Below the pieces are notes generated by a model, which was not told the DNA's origin, searched no databases, and saw only the letters and a program-made list of their open reading frames with translations. A stretch of 64,000 nucleotides of DNA from Flavobacteriales bacterium (GTDB taxonomy: Bacteria > Bacteroidota > Bacteroidia > NS11-12g > UBA955). Of the stretch, positions 30,221 through 39,553 are shown piece after piece. The position numbers and the translations under genes are program-made. The DNA is taken from contig CANFLS010000001.1 in the NCBI GenBank assembly GCA_947447955.1, forward strand, positions 62,001-126,000, given 5' to 3'. How positions within the stretch are numbered: position 1 is the first letter of the stretch; the number at the start of each line of letters is the position of its first letter.

Positions 30221-31524
30221 TGGGAAAGAACATTGCAATAAAAGTTGAAAATCTGTCTAAGGCTTATCAATTGGGTCAAATTGGAACTGGTACGATAAGT
30301 CGTGATTTAGAACGATTTTGGACAACAAAAATCCGAGGGAAAGAAGATCCATTTTTAAAAATTGGACAAACCAATGACCGCACGGTGAAGGGAGAATCTG
30401 ATATTGTTTGGAGTTTGCAAGATATTAACTTTGAGATTGAACAAGGCGATGCGGTTGGTATTATAGGTCGCAATGGTGCAGGCAAAAGTACCTTATTGAA
30501 GCTCTTAAGCAGGGTAACAGCACCAACAACTGGTAATATTAAAGTAAAGGGGCGCATTGCTTCACTTCTTGAAGTTGGTACTGGATTTCATCCAGAGTTA
30601 ACAGGCCGCGAAAACATATATTTGAACGGTGCCATTTTGGGTATGCGCAAAAAAGAGATTACCCGTAAATTTGATGAAATTGTTGCCTTTAGCGGGGTTG
30701 AGCGATATATAGATACACCAGTTAAAAGATACAGTTCGGGAATGTATGTGCGTTTGGCATTTGCGGTAGCAGCTCATTTAGAATCTGAAATATTAATTGT
30801 AGATGAGGTTTTAGCAGTAGGTGATGCAGAGTTTCAAAAGAAATGCTTGGGCAAAATGGGAGAGGTAAGCAAAGGAGAAGGAAGAACGGTACTGTTTGTG
30901 AGTCATAATATGGGTGCAATTAAAGAACTATGTTCTAATTCGATTTTATTAGAAAATGGTTTAATTAGCGAAATTGGTTCTACACGTAAGATAATTGATT
31001 CTTATCTCACTCAAAATAACTTGGGTTTAAAAAACCTGGAATATTTGAAATTGGATAAAAAAGTTCGCCGAGGAAATGGAGAAATTCAATTTTCCAAAAT
31101 AACTATAAATAATGGTGAAGAATTCCAGGAACCAAATAAGAAAACAATTATTAAAATTCAACTCAAGAAATTTAAAGAAATTGATCAAATATATTTTTGT
31201 TTACAAATAAAGAATGTTGAGGGTAATTTAGTTTTGTTAGATACCAACTTATTAGAAGTCAATATTGCAAATTTTACAAATCAAAATTTACTAAATTTCC
31301 AATTGCAAATTGATGCCAATTTTTTTAGAACTGGCATTTTCCCAATGTATTTGTGGGTTGGAAAAAAGGGAGGTTTGTTAGGAGATAATTATTCATATGA
31401 TATAATAGACTCCTTAATGCATTTAAATTTTGTGAGCGATTTAGGAATTAATGAATTAGGTTATGATTTTCAAGACCCAAATTCATATTTAAATTTGAAT
31501 ATTAAATTAGATTACCATGAATAA
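30220..31524 (+). CDS. wzt: Polysaccharide ABC transporter, ATPase with C-terminal glycan-binding domain (Wzt type)
   Basis: 434 residues. The nucleotide-binding domain has Walker A GRNGAGKSTLLKLLS (about 82-96), signature YSSGMYVRLAFAV, Walker B ILIVDEVLAVGD and H-loop VSHNM. The extra C-terminal region (about 250-434) is the size and position of a Wzt C-terminal domain, which recognises the finished or modified chain end. That suggests substrate-specific export of a capped polymer. Confidence 0.93.
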   Translation: MGKNIAIKVENLSKAYQLGQIGTGTISRDLERFWTTKIRGKEDPFLKIGQTNDRTVKGESDIVWSLQDINFEIEQGDAVGIIGRNGAGKSTLLKLLSRVTAPTTGNIKVKGRIASLLEVGTGFHPELTGRENIYLNGAILGMRKKEITRKFDEIVAFSGVERYIDTPVKRYSSGMYVRLAFAVAAHLESEILIVDEVLAVGDAEFQKKCLGKMGEVSKGEGRTVLFVSHNMGAIKELCSNSILLENGLISEIGSTRKIIDSYLTQNNLGLKNLEYLKLDKKVRRGNGEIQFSKITINNGEEFQEPNKKTIIKIQLKKFKEIDQIYFCLQIKNVEGNLVLLDTNLLEVNIANFTNQNLLNFQLQIDANFFRTGIFPMYLWVGKKGGLLGDNYSYDIIDSLMHLNFVSDLGINELGYDFQDPNSYLNLNIKLDYHE

Positions 31525-32506
31525 ATCAATTTTAATTACAGGCGGAACAGGTTCGTTAGGTCAAGCGCTAGTAAAACATATTTTAGAAACCAGAAGCGAA
31601 GAGTTTTCTAAAATTATTGTTTTTTCACGTGATGAACAAAAGCAATATCAAATGTCTTTGGAGTTTCCTGAGAATAAATTCCCTCAAATGCGTTTTTTTA
31701 TTGGTGATGTAAGGGATTTGTCTAGATTAAAAATGGCAATGAAAGGAGTTGATTATGTGATTCATGCAGCTGCAATGAAGCATGTGCCTATAGCAGAATA
31801 CAATCCAATGGAGTGTATTAAAACAAACATCAATGGAGCTGAAAATGTGATTAATGCCGCACTTGAAGCAGGTGTAAAAAAAGTAGTTGCTCTTTCAACA
31901 GATAAGGCTTGCGCACCAATTAATTTATATGGTGCTACAAAACTTGCTTCGGATAAATTATTTGTCGCTGCAAATAACATCACAGGTTGGAATCCAATAA
32001 CCTTTTCTGTTGTTAGATATGGAAATGTAATGGGATCAAATGGTTCAGTCATTCCTTATTTCTTAAAGAAAAAGGAAGAAGGCGTTTTGCCTATCACTGA
32101 TCCCAAAATGACTCGTTTTAATATTAGTTTGGAAGGAGGCGTGAATATGGTGATGCATGCTTTAGATAATGCTTGGGGCGGAGAAATATTTATTCCTAAA
32201 ATTCCATCATACAATATTCTGGATGTTGCAAATGCAATTGGCCCAGAATGTGAAAAACCAATAGTGGGTATTCGTCCGGGTGAAAAAATTCATGAAGAAA
32301 TGATAACGTCTTCTGATTCCTACTATACTTGGGATTTAGGTAAATATTATACTATTTTACCGGCAACACACAAATGGAATTTAGATGAATTTGTAAATCA
32401 TTTTAAAGCTGAAAAAGTGACTGAAGGATTTACATATAACTCTGGAGAAAATACTGAATGGGAGAGTGTTGAGAGTTTGAGAGAATTGATTTCGAACAAA
32501 TTATAA
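31517..32506 (+). CDS. pseB: UDP-N-acetylglucosamine 4,6-dehydratase, inverting (PseB type)
   Basis: 329 residues. First step of pseudaminic acid synthesis: 4,6-dehydration with C5 inversion. Motifs: GGTGSLGQALVKHIL, AAAMKHVPIAEYNP, STDKACAPINLYGATK (catalytic Tyr-x3-Lys, Tyr about 137) and GIRPGEKIHEEMI. It overlaps the ATPase gene by eight bases and is followed within five bases by pseC. Confidence 0.95.
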   Translation: MNKSILITGGTGSLGQALVKHILETRSEEFSKIIVFSRDEQKQYQMSLEFPENKFPQMRFFIGDVRDLSRLKMAMKGVDYVIHAAAMKHVPIAEYNPMECIKTNINGAENVINAALEAGVKKVVALSTDKACAPINLYGATKLASDKLFVAANNITGWNPITFSVVRYGNVMGSNGSVIPYFLKKKEEGVLPITDPKMTRFNISLEGGVNMVMHALDNAWGGEIFIPKIPSYNILDVANAIGPECEKPIVGIRPGEKIHEEMITSSDSYYTWDLGKYYTILPATHKWNLDEFVNHFKAEKVTEGFTYNSGENTEWESVESLRELISNKL

Positions 32507-32510
32507 TAGT

Positions 32511-33695
32511 ATGAATTCAAATCCTATTCCTTATGGTCGTCAAAATATTACGGATGAAGATATTCAATCTGTGGTTGATGTATTAAAAGGTGATTACCTA
32601 ACACAGGGTCCACAAATAAAGCTATTTGAAGATGCGTTTGCTAATTATATAGGTTCTAAGTATGCAGTTGCTGTTTCAAATGGTACTGCTGCTTTGCATT
32701 TGTGCGCATTGGCTTTGAATGTAAAGGAGGGTCAAAAAGTGATAACAACACCTATTACATTTGCTGCTTCTGCAAATTGCATTAGATATTGTGGTGGTGA
32801 TGTTGAATTTGTAGATATTGATCCTGCAACTTATTTAATTGACATAGAAAAAGTCAAGAAATTATTAGAATCTTCACCTAAGGGAACCTATTCTGGAATA
32901 ATTCCAGTAGATTTTTCGGGAAGGGCTGTAAATTTAGAGGAAGTAAAAGGCTTAGCAGATGAATATAATCTTTGGATTATTGAAGATGCTTGTCATGCTC
33001 CGGGTGGTTATTTTATTGATTCAAAAGGTGAAAAGCAAAATTGTGGTAACGGTAATTATGCTAATTTGGCTATATTTTCATTTCATCCTGTCAAGCACAT
33101 AGCGTCTGGTGAAGGGGGTATGATTACGACCAACAATGAGGAACTTTACAAAAACCTATTAAAGTTAAGAACACATGGTATTGTAAAAGATACTCAAAAC
33201 TATACAAATTCAATTGAATTGGCTGGAGGGATAGATGAATATCCTGGATGGTACATGGAAATGCAAATGCTTGGCTATAATTACAGATTAACCGATTTTC
33301 AAGCAGCACTGGGATTGAGTCAGTTGAAAAGAGCAGATAGAGGAATAGAAAGAAGGAGAGAAATAGCTACAATCTACAACGATGCATTCTCCAAAACATC
33401 TAAAATAAAAGGTCAATCGGGTATAGTTGATGGTCATGCTTATCATTTATATATCATAGAGGTTGAAGATAGATTGGGTTTATATAATTATTTAAAGTCA
33501 AATAATATTTTTGCGCAAATTCATTATATACCAACACATTTAATGCCATATTATCAACAATTTGGTTGGAAAGAAGGCGATTTCTTGAATGCTGAAAAAT
33601 ATTACTCACAATGTATAAGTTTGCCAATGTATCCAACATTAAGTAAAATTGAGCAGGATATGGTAATTAGTCTTATTTTGGATTTTTTACCTTGA
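32511..33695 (+). CDS. pseC: UDP-4-amino-4,6-dideoxy-L-altrosamine transaminase (PseC type)
   Basis: 394 residues; a PLP aminotransferase of the DegT family that acts on the PseB product. IPYGRQNITDEDIQSVVDVL is a typical PseC start. AVSNGTAALHL binds PLP phosphate, WIIEDACHAPGG has the PLP-contacting Asp, and FSFHPVKHIASGEGGM has the Schiff-base Lys (about 193). It overlaps the next gene by four bases. Confidence 0.95.
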   Translation: MNSNPIPYGRQNITDEDIQSVVDVLKGDYLTQGPQIKLFEDAFANYIGSKYAVAVSNGTAALHLCALALNVKEGQKVITTPITFAASANCIRYCGGDVEFVDIDPATYLIDIEKVKKLLESSPKGTYSGIIPVDFSGRAVNLEEVKGLADEYNLWIIEDACHAPGGYFIDSKGEKQNCGNGNYANLAIFSFHPVKHIASGEGGMITTNNEELYKNLLKLRTHGIVKDTQNYTNSIELAGGIDEYPGWYMEMQMLGYNYRLTDFQAALGLSQLKRADRGIERRREIATIYNDAFSKTSKIKGQSGIVDGHAYHLYIIEVEDRLGLYNYLKSNNIFAQIHYIPTHLMPYYQQFGWKEGDFLNAEKYYSQCISLPMYPTLSKIEQDMVISLILDFLP

Positions 33696-34564
33696 ATAAA
33701 TTAACTCTAGGCACAGTTCAATTCGGAATTCCTTATGGAATTTCAAATGTACATGGACAAGTTTCTGAATCTGAAATTACTGAAATATTAGATCTTGCAT
33801 GCGAATCAGGAATTTCAGTTTTAGATACTGCTTCCTTATATGGTAATTCAGAAGAATTACTTGGTAAGTTTGTGGAAGGTAGATTTAATTTAATATCAAA
33901 AATTAAAGAAGTGCCTGAAAATCAGAATTGGTCAGCTGAAAGTTTAAATGATTGGTTAGAAAAAGAAATAAATACTTCGTTACAGAAGTTGAATTGTAAT
34001 CAATTATATGCCTATCTATTACATAGACCATTAGATTTACTTAAATATAATGACTTAAAGTATTTTGACAGTTTAGAAAAGTTAAAAGAATCTGGAAAAA
34101 CATCTAAAATAGGATTTTCAGTTTATACTCCAAATGATTTAGAGCAATTATACTCCCAATATAAACCTGATTTGGTACAATTACCAATGAATGTTCTAGA
34201 TTGTGAATTTTTAAAGTCTGGATGGTTGGATAGATTAAAGGAAGATAACGTTGAGATTCATGTTCGATCTATTTTTTTGCAGGGATTGTTATTAATGTCT
34301 CTTGAAGATCAAATATTGAAATTCCCTGATTATTCAGAGATTTGGGTAAAATGGCATCAACAGTTAAACGTTAATAATTTAACTGCAATTGAGGCATGTT
34401 GGAATTTTGTAGATCAATACAAACAAATTGATAAAATTATTGTTGGCGTATTATCTTCAAGTGAATTGACTGAAATTTCGGAAATACCTAAACGTGAAAT
34501 GGATTTTATTGATTTAGCGATAAGTGATGAAACTTTAATTTATCCTTCAAATTGGAAAATATAA
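33692..34564 (+). CDS. Aldo/keto reductase family protein in the nonulosonate module
   Basis: 290 residues with a TTG start overlapping pseC. Aldo/keto reductase hallmarks: LGTVQFGIPYGISN, DTASLYGNSE (catalytic Asp and Tyr), ISKIKEV (Lys), and LLHRP (His). It is not one of the six classical pseudaminate enzymes, but such reductases recur in related bacterial nonulosonate clusters. It may modify a side-chain carbon; the substrate is not known. Confidence 0.85.
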   Translation: MNKLTLGTVQFGIPYGISNVHGQVSESEITEILDLACESGISVLDTASLYGNSEELLGKFVEGRFNLISKIKEVPENQNWSAESLNDWLEKEINTSLQKLNCNQLYAYLLHRPLDLLKYNDLKYFDSLEKLKESGKTSKIGFSVYTPNDLEQLYSQYKPDLVQLPMNVLDCEFLKSGWLDRLKEDNVEIHVRSIFLQGLLLMSLEDQILKFPDYSEIWVKWHQQLNVNNLTAIEACWNFVDQYKQIDKIIVGVLSSSELTEISEIPKREMDFIDLAISDETLIYPSNWKI

Positions 34565-35304
34565 TGAATATTGTTGTTGTAACACAGGCAAGATATAATT
34601 CGACTCGATTACTTGGCAAGGTTTTGAAAGAAATCAACAATGAATCCCTGCTAGAAATACATTTAAAAAATGCAAAAAGGGCCAAATTACCTACAAATTA
34701 TATTGTTGCAACAACCACTGAGTCAGAATCAAAGTTTATAAATGAAATAGCAGTTCAAGAAGGCTGGAATGTCTATAATGGATCTATTGATAATGTATTA
34801 GACAGATTTTATCAGGCAGTGGTTGATTTAAATCCAGATATTATAGTTCGAATTACTTCTGATTGTCCTTTTACACAAGGACAAATAATTGATGAGGCGA
34901 TTGAAAAAGTCATGAATGCAGGATTTGATTATGTATCTACTTCCTTGGATTATCCTGACGGTGTTGATGTGGAAGCATTTATATTTAAGCAATTAAAATC
35001 AGCATGGGAAAATGCAACATTAACTTCTGATAAAGAACATGTTACTCCGTTCATTCGTAAAAATTGCTCGAATAAATTTGAAATTAGGCCTGAGGAAAGT
35101 GAATTTGCACAAATTCGCTTGACTGTAGATGAGCAAGCAGATTTTGATTGTGTTGAAACATTAATTCAACAATTGGGAACGAATAAAACATGGCAAACTT
35201 ATTGTAATTATATTTTGGAACATCCAAATGAATTTCAGAATCAAAATATTATAAGGAACGAAGGGTATGTCAAATCTTTGAAAGACGACACAAATGAATT
35301 ATAA
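34564..35304 (+). CDS. SpsF/PseF-like cytidylyltransferase
   Basis: About 246 residues from the ATG at 34564, which overlaps the previous stop (TAATG). The N-terminal MNIVVVTQARYNSTRLLGKV resembles the nucleotide-binding start of CMP-sugar synthetases (QAR..S.RL.GK). Then come RITSDCPF and DYPDGVDVEAF. It would activate the nonulosonic acid with CTP. SpsF-type proteins are shorter and more divergent than NeuA, so the assignment leans on context. Confidence 0.82.
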   Translation: MNIVVVTQARYNSTRLLGKVLKEINNESLLEIHLKNAKRAKLPTNYIVATTTESESKFINEIAVQEGWNVYNGSIDNVLDRFYQAVVDLNPDIIVRITSDCPFTQGQIIDEAIEKVMNAGFDYVSTSLDYPDGVDVEAFIFKQLKSAWENATLTSDKEHVTPFIRKNCSNKFEIRPEESEFAQIRLTVDEQADFDCVETLIQQLGTNKTWQTYCNYILEHPNEFQNQNIIRNEGYVKSLKDDTNEL

Positions 35305-36610
35305 TCGTACTGGACAAAAGTTATATGAAAAAGCGAAATCATTGATTCCAGGAGGAACGATGTTGCTTTCTAAAAGACCAGAAATGTTTTTGCCTGAAAA
35401 TTGGCCATCTTATTATTCAAAAGCTAAGGGCTGTGAAGTATGGGATTTGGATGGCAATAAATTTGTTGATATGTCAATTATGGGCATTGGAACAAACACT
35501 TTAGGATATGGTCATGAAGAAGTTGATCAGGCTGTTATGCAAACTGTAATCGCTGGAAACATGAGTACATTAAATTGCCCAGAAGAAGTTTATTTAGCTG
35601 AGAAATTAATTGAAATTAACCCTTGGGCTCATATGGTGCGTTTTGCAAGAAGCGGAGGAGAAGCCAATGCAATTGCAATAAGAATAGCACGAGCTGCTTC
35701 CGGAAAAGATGAAGTTGCAATTTGTGGTTACCATGGTTGGCATGATTGGTATTTATCTACAAATCACAATGATGGTGATGGCCTGTCAAATCATTTATTG
35801 CCAGGATTAGAACCAAATGGAGTCCCTAAAAATTTAAAAAATACCGTGCATCCATTCCTATACAACAATTTTGAAGAACTTTTACAAATTGTCAATAGTT
35901 ATGATATTGGTGTAATTAAAATGGAAGTTGTTCGAAACTTTGGTCCAGAAGATAATTTTTTGCAAAAGGTGAGGGACTTGGCAACGGAAAGAAATATTGT
36001 ATTGGTATTTGATGAATGTACTTCGGGATTTCGTGAAACATTCGGAGGGATATTCAAAAAGTATAATGTAGAACCAGATTTAACAATGTTTGGTAAAACA
36101 ATTGGTAATGGATATGCCCTAACTGCTGTTGTTGGTAAGCGAGAAGTTATGGAAGCCGCTCAAAAAACTTTTATCAGTAGCACATTTTGGACTGAGAGAA
36201 TTGGTCCTACAGCGGCGCTAAAAACTCTTGAGGTTATGGAAAGAGAAAAATCTTGGGATATAATTACTGAAAAAGGCAATCAAATGCGCAATGGTTGGCA
36301 AAAAATAGCAGACAATAACAGTATGCAAATTAATATAGCGGGAATTCCGTCTTTATCTACTTACAGTTTCAACAGCGATAATGGGCTAAAATATAAGACT
36401 TTGATTACGCAAGAAATGCTCAAGAAAGGTTTTTTAGCGAGTACCAATTTTTACGCGTCAATGGCACACAAAGATTTACATTTCGATTCATATTTTGAGG
36501 CATTAGATCCTATTTTCAATACAATTCAAAAATGTGAAACTCAAGAATTAAATATTGACCAATTATTGGACGGTCCAGTATGCCATTCAGGATTTAAAAG
36601 ATTAAATTGA
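35294..36610 (+). CDS. Class III aminotransferase (glutamate-1-semialdehyde aminomutase-like)
   Basis: 438 residues. GSA-aminomutase fold: ALSIPGGTMLLSKRP-like N-terminus, RFARSGGEANAIAIRIARAA, CGYHGWHDWY, LVFDECTSGFRE, and FGKTIGNGYAL with the PLP Lys (about 268). Placement inside the pse module argues against heme synthesis and for adding an amino group to a sugar precursor. It overlaps both neighbours. Confidence 0.88.
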   Translation: MNYNRTGQKLYEKAKSLIPGGTMLLSKRPEMFLPENWPSYYSKAKGCEVWDLDGNKFVDMSIMGIGTNTLGYGHEEVDQAVMQTVIAGNMSTLNCPEEVYLAEKLIEINPWAHMVRFARSGGEANAIAIRIARAASGKDEVAICGYHGWHDWYLSTNHNDGDGLSNHLLPGLEPNGVPKNLKNTVHPFLYNNFEELLQIVNSYDIGVIKMEVVRNFGPEDNFLQKVRDLATERNIVLVFDECTSGFRETFGGIFKKYNVEPDLTMFGKTIGNGYALTAVVGKREVMEAAQKTFISSTFWTERIGPTAALKTLEVMEREKSWDIITEKGNQMRNGWQKIADNNSMQINIAGIPSLSTYSFNSDNGLKYKTLITQEMLKKGFLASTNFYASMAHKDLHFDSYFEALDPIFNTIQKCETQELNIDQLLDGPVCHSGFKRLN

Positions 36611-37611
36611 GAAATTACAAGCCATTAAATATTCAAGAATTCGAATCTGGAGATTTTAAGTTAATTCCAATTCGAAATGAAGATCGATATTTAATCATGA
36701 AATGGCGCAATGAGCAAATGTATCATTTACGTCAAAATAAAAAACTTAATGAAGAAGATCAAGATTCTTATTTTGAAAATGTCGTGTCAGTATTATTTTC
36801 AAAAGAAGAGCCAGCACAAATCTTATTTTCTTTTTTAAAGGATGGCGAATTGATTGGTTATGGCGGACTTGTCCATATTAATTGGATCGATAAACATGCT
36901 GAAATTTCATTTATAATGAATACAGAATTAGAAAGTGATCATTTTGAAGAATATTGGTTGATTTATCTCGGATTGATTGAAAAAATTGCATTTCAACAAC
37001 TCTCTTTTCACAAAATATTTACTTATGCTTTTGATTTGAGACCAAAGTTATACGATATTTTGGAAATTGCCGGATTTAGCCAAGAGGCAAAACTCATAGA
37101 CCATTGTATTTTTCAAAATGAATTTAAAAATGTATTCATACATTCAAAATTTGGCTTTGAATTTCGAAAAATAGAAGAAAACGATTTATTATTAACTTTT
37201 GATTGGGCAACAAACAATAAACTTCGTCAATACTCATTCAATAAAACCGAAATTGATTTTGAAACCCATAAAAATTGGTTCTATAAAACGTTAACAGATA
37301 ATAATGTTCATTATTTCTTTTACGCTTTGAACAAAATGCCTGTGGGATTATTTAGAATTAATAAAATGGATAACCAAACAGGGTTAATTAGTTTTTTAGT
37401 TAATCCAAAATATCATGGCAATGGAATTGGTTATAAAATGGTTTCTGAAGGTATTGATTTGATAAGAAAAATTGATAAGGATCTTAGAACACTAAAAGCC
37501 GAAGTAATGAATGAGAATATCGCATCGTTAAAAATATTCCAAAATCTAAATTTTAGTAAAGTGCATATGAGTTTGATAAGTGAATTCTCATTGAATTTAG
37601 AAATTAAATAA
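36607..37611 (+). CDS. Double GNAT acetyltransferase (PseH-like)
   Basis: 334 residues with a TTG start overlapping the previous stop. Two GNAT domains can be seen. The first (about 12-165) has FSFLKDGELIGYGGLVHINW. The second (about 180-330) has PVGLFRINKM, the acetyl-CoA loop NPKYHGNGIGYKMV and MNENIASLKIF. PseH is normally a single GNAT domain; here the second looks more PseH-like and the first is extra. Many clusters instead fuse PseG to PseH, but no PseG-like glycosyl-hydrolase motif is seen in the N-terminal half. Confidence 0.8.
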   Translation: MRNYKPLNIQEFESGDFKLIPIRNEDRYLIMKWRNEQMYHLRQNKKLNEEDQDSYFENVVSVLFSKEEPAQILFSFLKDGELIGYGGLVHINWIDKHAEISFIMNTELESDHFEEYWLIYLGLIEKIAFQQLSFHKIFTYAFDLRPKLYDILEIAGFSQEAKLIDHCIFQNEFKNVFIHSKFGFEFRKIEENDLLLTFDWATNNKLRQYSFNKTEIDFETHKNWFYKTLTDNNVHYFFYALNKMPVGLFRINKMDNQTGLISFLVNPKYHGNGIGYKMVSEGIDLIRKIDKDLRTLKAEVMNENIASLKIFQNLNFSKVHMSLISEFSLNLEIK

Positions 37612-38621
37612 TGAATTTCAAGAATCTATCCTCCGTTTTTATAATTGCTGAATTATCTGCAAATCATAATGGCAATATTCAAACCGCCATTGAAACTATT
37701 AGAGCTGCTAAAAGAGCTGGTGCTGATGCGATAAAACTGCAAACTTATACAGCTGATACAATTACTATTGATTCAGATAAGGATGATTTTATTATTAAGG
37801 GTACAATTTGGGAAGGTAAAAACCTTTATCAATTATATAAAGAAGCTTATACTCCTTGGGAATGGCATGAAGAATTATTCCGAGTAGCTAAAGAAGAAGG
37901 ATTAATTTGTTTTTCTTCACCATTTGATCCAACTTCGGTTGATTTTTTGGAAGGACTTAATTGTCCAGTATATAAGATTGCAAGTTTCGAAATTACAGAT
38001 ATACCATTAATTGAATTGGTTGCATCAAAAGGAAAACCAATTATCATATCAACTGGAATAGCCACTGAAGATGATATTGAATTGGCATTGTATGCATGCA
38101 GAAGAATGGGAAACAATCAAATAGCTTTACTCAAGTGTACATCAAGTTATCCTGCGCCAATTGAAGAAGCCAATCTGATAATGATACAAGATATGGCACA
38201 TAAATATGATGTTATTACTGGGTTATCAGACCATACCATGGGTCAAATTGCACCCGTTGTAGCTACATGTTTTGGGGCCAAAATCATTGAAAAGCACTTT
38301 ATTTTGGATAGGTCAATTGGAGGACCTGACGCTTCATTTTCAATGAATGAACTTGAATTTACGGAAATGGTAAAAGCAGTTAGATTAGCAGAAAAAGCAA
38401 TTGGTGTAGTTGACTATAGTTTAACACAAAAGCAAATTGACGGCAGGGTTTTTTGTAGATCATTATATGTAGTGGAAGATATTCAAGAAGGTGAATTAAT
38501 TACCGAAAAAAATGTTCGTAGTATTAGACCTGGGTATGGTATGCATCCGAAAGAACTCAAGAATTTGATTGGGAAAAGAGCAATTAATTCACAAAGTAAA
38601 GGTCAAAGATTTCTATTATGA
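37611..38621 (+). CDS. pseI: Pseudaminic acid synthase (PseI/NeuB family)
   Basis: 336 residues. It condenses a 6-deoxy-hexosamine with phosphoenolpyruvate to a nine-carbon acid. NeuB barrel motifs: FIIAELSANHNGNIQTAIE, AGADAIKLQTYTADT, CFSSPFDPTSVDFL, LKCTSSYPAP, and LSDHTMG. A C-terminal SAF (antifreeze-like) domain is present (FCRSLYVVEDIQEGELI). Sequence features fit PseI better than sialic acid NeuB. It overlaps both neighbours. Confidence 0.94.
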   Translation: MNFKNLSSVFIIAELSANHNGNIQTAIETIRAAKRAGADAIKLQTYTADTITIDSDKDDFIIKGTIWEGKNLYQLYKEAYTPWEWHEELFRVAKEEGLICFSSPFDPTSVDFLEGLNCPVYKIASFEITDIPLIELVASKGKPIIISTGIATEDDIELALYACRRMGNNQIALLKCTSSYPAPIEEANLIMIQDMAHKYDVITGLSDHTMGQIAPVVATCFGAKIIEKHFILDRSIGGPDASFSMNELEFTEMVKAVRLAEKAIGVVDYSLTQKQIDGRVFCRSLYVVEDIQEGELITEKNVRSIRPGYGMHPKELKNLIGKRAINSQSKGQRFLL

Positions 38622-39553
38622 ATAAAAATGTAAACCATTTTGAAATAAATGATCAAATTGTAATTATTGTAGGTTATAAATATCTAGATAATATTATAAA
38701 TTTAATTGACTCTATATTAAAATGCAAAGACAATGAGGAATGGAGAATTATAATTTTTGTTGATAAAGAAATTGACTCTGACAGTAGTCAGATAAAAATC
38801 AAAATTGCTTTAAACCAGTTATATAATGAAAGAATAACAATAATTTTAAGGACAGAAAATTATGGAGTTGGAAAAAATATATTGGCAGCTATACATGATC
38901 TTTCAATTGATCATCCAAATGGTATTTTTGTTTTACTAGAAGATGATTTAATTGTGCATCCAATGTATTTAGTGACAATGAAAAATTATCTTAATAAATT
39001 TAAAAGCAATAGTGAAATAGCTCATATTAACGGTGGATCTTATCATTTAAATAGATTGAAAAAAGGAATTTATATTAACCAAGAAGTTATTTCATATGGT
39101 TGGGGAAGTTGGTTCAATAAATTTCAGAATATTTTATTAACCAAGAGTGAATTAAATGTTTATCTCTCAAAAATGAACGATAAAGATATTTACAAATTTA
39201 ATTTTAATAATGGGTTTGATTATTTTGGTCACTTAAGGGTAATTATTGATAATAATGCAAATCAATGGGCATCATTGTGGTATGGCTCATTGTACTTTCA
39301 AAAATATTATTGTCTATCAATATATCCAGGTTTAATAAAAATAAATTTTAGACCGGGGGAAAATCAAAAGAAATCTTCTAAATGGAATGAATTGAAATTT
39401 ATCAGGTTTAGTCAGAATTTCAGTTCTGATAATTTAAAATTAGGCAGTACTGAAAAATATAATTCAGCTTTAATTTATTTCATGCAAAATCCCGTTAATA
39501 AGAACAATGTTAAATTTGTTTTGAATAAATTAATTAAAATATTTATTTCATGA
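38618..39553 (+). CDS. Glycosyltransferase, GT-A fold (GNT-I-like)
   Basis: 311 residues. VIIVGYKYLDNIINLIDSIL is a typical N-terminus. NYGVGKNILAAIHDL and FVLLEDDLIVHPMYL, with the acidic EDD metal-binding motif, match GNT-I-like or GT2-like transferases, and ISYGWGSWFNKF is characteristic of this group. It immediately follows pseI and could transfer the nonulosonic acid's acceptor sugar; the donor is unknown. Confidence 0.75.
   Translation: MNKNVNHFEINDQIVIIVGYKYLDNIINLIDSILKCKDNEEWRIIIFVDKEIDSDSSQIKIKIALNQLYNERITIILRTENYGVGKNILAAIHDLSIDHPNGIFVLLEDDLIVHPMYLVTMKNYLNKFKSNSEIAHINGGSYHLNRLKKGIYINQEVISYGWGSWFNKFQNILLTKSELNVYLSKMNDKDIYKFNFNNGFDYFGHLRVIIDNNANQWASLWYGSLYFQKYYCLSIYPGLIKINFRPGENQKKSSKWNELKFIRFSQNFSSDNLKLGSTEKYNSALIYFMQNPVNKNNVKFVLNKLIKIFIS

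Noticed and set aside
35294-36610. HemL (heme biosynthesis) for the class III aminotransferase
   Set aside because: It overlaps the nonulosonate genes on both sides, and no other heme genes are present. The fold is the same but the context points to sugar chemistry.
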